Below, piece by piece: positions 4,657 through 7,437 of a stretch of 7,437 nucleotides of DNA (its first letter is position 1; each line of letters opens with the position of its first letter). Origin of the DNA: Firmicutes bacterium AM55-24TS (lineage in GTDB: Bacteria; Bacillota; Clostridia; UBA1381); contig QTVU01000080.1 in the NCBI GenBank assembly GCA_003460745.1, positions 1-7,437 of the forward strand. Reading direction: 5' to 3'. Under the pieces are notes generated by a model. The model worked only from the letters and a program-made list of their open reading frames with translations, was not told the DNA's origin and ran no database searches. The position numbers and the translations under genes are program-made.

Positions 4657-5459
4657 ATGAACAACAATTTGATGATGTTTGAGGGAAATGATGTAGAGGT
4701 ATTTGAATTGAATGGACAAGTTCTGTTTAATCCAAAACATGTGGCTAAAGTTTTAGGATTAAAAATGTCAATGACAATCTCAGAAAAATGAATAAAAGCC
4801 AAGTAGTTAAGGTTAAAAATTCGGAAGTCGGTAATGCCGATATCCGAAAATTGAATAATGCCGGTGAAAATTTCCTTACTGAAAGTGGAGTTTATAAACT
4901 TGTATTTACAAGTCGAAAGCCAGAAGCCGAGAAATTTTCAGATTGGGTTACAGACGAAGTTTTGCCAACAATTCGTAAGACTGGTGGATATGTAAACGAT
5001 GACGAAACATTTATAAGTACATATCTTCCCTTTGCTGATGAGCAAACAAGGTTGCTATTTTCAACAACTTTAGCTACTGTTCGCAAGCAAAATGATGTCA
5101 TCGAGGCTCAAAAGAATGAGATTAACCATAAACAAGAAATTATTAACGGTTTAACAGATGATATTGATGTATATAAGAAGAAAGATGTCATTAATAGGAT
5201 TTGTAGACGTAGAAGTGGTAATTATGCTAACAGATACAAAGAATTGTATAAGTGTTTTAAGGAAAATTTTCATGTCGATTTAGAAGCAAGGTGTGAAGGA
5301 TATAATTTAAAGCAAGTTAAACAGAAAGATAAATTGTCAGTTATAAAATATGCTGAGTTATTTGGTTATATTGATGACTTATATTCGTGCTGTACAAAAT
5401 TATTTGAAGCTGAAATCGACGAAGTATTAGACCAGATTAATACAATACATAGTAAATAA
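4657..5459 (+). pseudogene. BRO-N phage antirepressor, frameshifted by one base
   Basis: Translation begins at ATG 4657 with AGGAGG at 4644-4649. In this frame it reads 44 codons and hits TGA at 4789-4791. Adding one A to the A5 run at 4761-4765 restores the expected BRO-N sequence across the break (VLGLKNVNDNLRKMNKSQ) and joins it to the frame ending at 5459, giving 267 aa. Residues 1-112 form the BRO-N/Ant DNA-binding domain, ending with the family hallmark SGVYKLVFTSRKPEAEKFSDWVTDEVLPTIRKTGGYV read in short blocks. Residues 135-165 are coiled-coil-like, and the C-terminus (170-267) resembles an ORF6C-type domain. Ant proteins counteract phage repressors. An ATG at 4788 might start a truncated 223-aa product lacking the N-terminal 44 residues. 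The lesion may be a sequencing error, as it lies in a homopolymer. Confidence 0.85.
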
Positions 5460-5467
5460 GATTCACG

Positions 5468-5514
5468 AAAGAAGTAGTTTCATTTCATTTGATGTGATTC
5501 TACTTCTTTTTTTT
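5468..5514 (+). terminator. Intrinsic terminator after the antirepressor gene
   Basis: AAAGAAGTAG (5468-5477) pairs perfectly with CTACTTCTTT (5500-5509), ten pairs, with a T-run to 5514. It starts 9 bases after the stop codon and separates this module from the recombinase. Confidence 0.88.
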
Positions 5515-5541
5515 GTTAGGTATAGGAAGGAAGTGATTTTT

Positions 5542-6495
5542 ATGGCAGAACGTGCAAAACGTATACAAATGTATGATGAAAACAAATTTCAAAACATAAA
5601 TCCCGAAACTCTAAAATTATTTCAAAAATATCAGATAGATATGTCTATCCGTGATTTATCTAAAAATACAATTGATGCTTATAATGCAGACTTGAAACAA
5701 TGGTTTATTTTTATGTACGACCATCAGTTTAACTTATCTGTTTTAGAGGCAACCGAAGATGATATTACGGAATATTACTATTGGAGAAAGCAACAAGGTA
5801 ATAATGTAAATCGTCAAAAAAGGGTTATGGCTTCGATTTCTGCATTCTATAAATTTCTTCGAAAAAAGAAACTCATAAGAGAATCACCGACTGAGTTTAT
5901 AGATAGACCTAAAGCCGGACAACCCATTACAGTGCAAACATATCTTACAAAGGAACAAGTGCAATTAATGAGAGAAAAACTTGAAGAATATGGTGATATT
6001 CAATTACAAGCATATGCCTTTCTTTCGTTAACCACTATGGCACGAGTAAATGCTGTTGCCAATTTAAAATGGAAACAAGTTAATTTAGAAGAGAGAATTT
6101 GCACTGACGTTATTGAAAAAGAAGGTAAAATTGTAGAATTGAGTTTTTCAGTTGAAACAAAAAATTATCTTGAGAATCTGATTCAATATCGCAAGGATAA
6201 TAATATTGACGACCATGGATGGTTGTTCATTACACCTTATGTCACCGAAGATAAGCCAATACGAAATAGCACATTGAATGATTGGTGTAAAAAGATTGGT
6301 GCGATGATTGACGTTCCTACTCTACATGCCCACGATTTCAGGCATAGCTACGCCACGCTACTCAAGAACGCCGGCGTAAATTTGGAAGACATTTCCACTA
6401 TGTTGAATCATGCTGGAACGGATGTAACTAAAAAGTTTTACATAAAAACTGACACTACTAAGGTTAGAAAATTAAAGGATAGTATTCAGATTTAA
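5542..6495 (+). CDS. Tyrosine recombinase / phage integrase
   Basis: A 317-aa protein, a normal length for XerC/D-type phage integrases. Residues 23-122 form the N-terminal SAM-like core-binding domain (YQIDMSIRDLSKNTIDAY... FYKFLRKKKLI). Residues 130-310 form the catalytic domain, with R168 (MARVN), probable K195, H264-x-x-R267 (HDFRH), H290 (LNHAG) and the nucleophile Y300 (KKFY), so the active site appears complete. It catalyses site-specific strand exchange through a 3'-phosphotyrosine link, here probably integration/excision or genome resolution. The ATG at 5542 was chosen because GGAAG (5529-5533) precedes it at 8 bases; an upstream extension runs through the terminator. It is flanked by terminators, so it is probably monocistronic. 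No attachment site is proven. Confidence 0.93.
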   Translation: MAERAKRIQMYDENKFQNINPETLKLFQKYQIDMSIRDLSKNTIDAYNADLKQWFIFMYDHQFNLSVLEATEDDITEYYYWRKQQGNNVNRQKRVMASISAFYKFLRKKKLIRESPTEFIDRPKAGQPITVQTYLTKEQVQLMREKLEEYGDIQLQAYAFLSLTTMARVNAVANLKWKQVNLEERICTDVIEKEGKIVELSFSVETKNYLENLIQYRKDNNIDDHGWLFITPYVTEDKPIRNSTLNDWCKKIGAMIDVPTLHAHDFRHSYATLLKNAGVNLEDISTMLNHAGTDVTKKFYIKTDTTKVRKLKDSIQI

Positions 6496-6515
6496 CAAAC
6501 AATAAATCAACAAAG

Positions 6516-6541
6516 AAAGAGTAGATATCCCCTGCTCTTTT
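6516..6541 (+). terminator. Terminator-like hairpin after the recombinase
   Basis: AAAGAGTAG (6516-6524) pairs with CTGCTCTTT (6532-6540), nine pairs including one G-U, loop ATATCCC, with a short T-tract (6538-6541). It starts 20 bases after the recombinase stop and ends 22 bases before the next start codon. Confidence 0.65.
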
Positions 6542-6562
6542 GCTATATTACGAAAGGAATCA

Positions 6563-6757
6563 ATGATGATAACTTTAAATAAATACGGAAATCGTGAAAA
6601 CAGAGTTTGGCTTGAATTGTATGGCTTGTCAACTGACGAAAAACCAATTGAGAAGTTTGATGATATTTTCATAGGAAATTCAAGTACATACTATGAAATG
6701 GACACAAAAAATACATTTATGTATGACGAGGAAAATAAGAAATGGTGGGAAGTATAA
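6563..6757 (+). CDS. Small phage tail-region protein, unknown function
   Basis: 64 aa, or 63 if the second ATG (6566) is used, which gives a better spacing to AAAGGA (6553-6558). The sequence has the pattern NRVWLELYGLSTDEKP (14-29) followed by YYEMDTKNTFMYDEENKKWWEV (43-64). Similar short proteins, with an EMDT..YxYDEENxxW ending, occur beside tail-fibre or baseplate genes in Firmicutes phages. It is followed by the tail-fibre-type gene after only one base, so the two are surely cotranscribed and probably act in the same structure. Family recognition is from memory. Confidence 0.75.
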   Translation: MMITLNKYGNRENRVWLELYGLSTDEKPIEKFDDIFIGNSSTYYEMDTKNTFMYDEENKKWWEV

Positions 6758-6758
6758 A

Positions 6759-6995
6759 ATGGACATTATAACACTTGCGGCTGCAAAGAAATACACAAAA
6801 GAAACCGCCGAAGGTCTTGGTGCTATTAAAGGACAAGACGGAGTATCCCCTACTATTTCAGTTGAGGACATTGACGGTGGTCATAGAGTAACTATTCAAG
6901 ATAAAGACGGTATAAAATCATTTGAAGTTTTGAATGGCGATGGAGAAAATATTAAACCAATTTCCAATGAAGAGATTGAGAATTTATTTAAATGA
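6759..6995 (+). CDS. Short tail-fibre/baseplate-type protein with one DGVSPT...HRVTIQDKDG repeat unit
   Basis: 78 aa. The start ATG at 6759 is favoured over the upstream ATG at 6693 because GGGAAG (6747-6752) lies six bases before it and the preceding gene ends at 6757. Residues 1-20 form a helix. Residues 27-62 contain the GQDGVSPTISVEDIDGGHRV and DKDGIKSFEVLNGDG blocks, a module that usually occurs within long clostridial phage tail-fibre or baseplate proteins, often ahead of collagen-like repeats. The end ISNEEIENLFK resembles the C-terminal short helix of such proteins. Here it stands alone, so this may be a minimal version or a remnant of a longer fibre gene. Confidence 0.75.
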   Translation: MDIITLAAAKKYTKETAEGLGAIKGQDGVSPTISVEDIDGGHRVTIQDKDGIKSFEVLNGDGENIKPISNEEIENLFK

Positions 6996-7011
6996 TTATA
7001 ATTTGTACATG

Positions 7012-7040
7012 TTTACAATTTTAATATATTGTTATATAAT
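7012..7040 (+). promoter_or_regulatory. Near-consensus sigma-A promoter for the PGDYG gene
   Basis: TTTACA (7012-7017) and a perfect TATAAT (7035-7040) are separated by exactly 17 bases. The predicted start near 7046-7047 leaves a leader of only about 17 nt that is mostly the AAAGGAG Shine-Dalgarno. This is the best promoter in the window. Confidence 0.82.
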
Positions 7041-7063
7041 ATGTATGAAAGGAGTTTATGATT

Positions 7064-7261
7064 ATGAAAATCAAAAAATATGTAAAAAAGCCAGTAGTGG
7101 TCGAAGCATATCAAACCGATAGAGAAATAACGATTCATACATTAGAAGGAGATTTAATGGCAAGTGTCGGAGATTATATCATCACTGGCGTTAACGGTGA
7201 AAAATATCCTTGTAAACCAGATATTTTTAAAAAAACATATGAAGAAGTAAAAGAGCAATAA
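7064..7261 (+). CDS. PGDYG-family phage protein
   Basis: 65 aa from ATG 7064, or 67 from ATG 7058. The later start is preferred because GAAAGGAG (7047-7054) is then nine bases away. The sequence shows the common phage pattern: a basic N-terminus ([17 protein letters not shown]), then [22 protein letters not shown] and [15 protein letters not shown]. The family is widespread in phages of Gram-positive bacteria and has no firm function. The member here is short because the variable middle region is nearly absent. It has its own strong promoter and a terminator containing its stop codon, so it is an independent expression unit. Confidence 0.82.
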   Translation: MKIKKYVKKPVVVEAYQTDREITIHTLEGDLMASVGDYIITGVNGEKYPCKPDIFKKTYEEVKEQ

Positions 7262-7276
7262 AATTATTGCTCTTTT
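7249..7276. terminator. Bidirectional terminator shared by convergent genes
   Basis: Bases 7249-7261 and 7264-7276 are perfect reverse complements (13 pairs, 2-base centre). The arms give A-runs and T-runs on both sides, so the element works in either direction. Both stop codons (TAA 7259-7261 forward, TAA at 7264-7266 reverse) lie inside the stem, two bases apart. Confidence 0.88.
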
Positions 7277-7437
7277 GATGTATCATGGGATAATTCAGTC
7301 CATGTTTGAAATTCTTTAGTCATATATTCTTCACAAGTTGAAACTAGTCCATGTTTGAAATTCTTTAGTCATATATTCTTCACAAGTTGAAACTAGTAAT
7401 TTAAATCGTTTATTGTTATCAGTAGTTTTAAACTCAT
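7264..7437 (-). CDS. C-terminal fragment of a reverse-strand gene, disrupted by duplication
   Basis: Reading the reverse strand from the window edge, the frame gives EFKTTDNNKRFKLLVS and continues into a stretch that ends prematurely because of the 49-bp duplication. Removing one copy gives 40 continuous residues ending WTELSHDTSKEQ and a TAA at 7264-7266, inside the shared terminator. The fragment is charged, with no recognisable domain. The real gene begins beyond the right edge. Function unknown. Confidence 0.6.
7297..7397. repeat. Perfect 49-bp tandem duplication interrupting a gene
   Basis: Bases 7297-7348 equal 7346-7397, two exact head-to-tail copies with a 49-base period. The length is not a multiple of three, so it breaks the reverse-strand gene, and its removal restores the frame. 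It ends 40 bases from the window edge and mirrors the 74-bp duplication at the left edge. Confidence 0.95.

Noticed and set aside
4761..4791. Programmed -1 frameshift in the antirepressor gene
   Set aside because: The site (TTA AAA ATG) is not a canonical slippery heptamer and A5 is short for polymerase slippage. A simple one-base loss is more economical.
1..7437. CRISPR array
   Set aside because: The only repeats are two simple tandem duplications at the edges; there are no regularly spaced repeats with unique spacers.
1..7437. Complete circular element
   Set aside because: Gene fragments run off both edges and the terminal sequences do not overlap each other.

Overview
The window is AT-rich DNA with Shine-Dalgarno-type start sites, tight gene packing and a Firmicutes (probably clostridial) phage gene set. 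It is best read as a piece of a temperate phage or prophage. The recognisable families are a YonK-like protein and an HU-like protein (both also present in the Bacillus SP-beta prophage), a BRO-N antirepressor, a tyrosine recombinase, tail-fibre-type small proteins and a PGDYG-family protein. Host assignment below the level of Firmicutes is inference.

Left part (1-1810). A gene fragment encoding a C-terminal CxxC...CxxC zinc-ribbon runs in from the left edge and is interrupted by a perfect 74-bp tandem duplication. A region of about 700 bases without a plausible protein gene follows. It starts with a sigma-A-like promoter and contains a very large folded RNA whose ends close through 33 consecutive base pairs (557-589 with 1135-1167). 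Size, shape, phage context and a nearby tRNA fit the giant ornate phage RNAs (ROOL or GOLLD type). Facing it is a reverse-strand gene for a small single-span membrane protein with its own promoter, RBS and terminator. A + strand terminator and a degenerate CAU tRNA come next.

Middle (1808-4383). A forward gene cluster encodes a 63-aa phage protein with no normal start codon, a YonK-like protein, a 400-aa metallophosphoesterase, an HU-like DNA-binding protein and a 189-aa acidic protein. It ends in a clear intrinsic terminator.

Antirepressor module (4385-5514). A structured leader resembles C4 antisense RNA: a T-arm-like hairpin and two segments complementary to the transcript just downstream. 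It continues into a terminator that competes with an anti-Shine-Dalgarno helix, and then a BRO-N antirepressor gene broken by loss of one A in a homopolymer.

Right part (5542-7437). A tyrosine recombinase, two small tail-fibre/baseplate-type genes, and a self-contained PGDYG gene cassette (consensus promoter, one gene, bidirectional terminator). That terminator is shared with a reverse-strand gene fragment running off the right edge and interrupted by a perfect 49-bp tandem duplication.

At least four sequence lesions (two out-of-frame tandem duplications, one homopolymer frameshift, one lost or AUU start) occur in 7.4 kb. The duplications near both ends look like assembly artefacts. The other two could be sequencing error or prophage decay.
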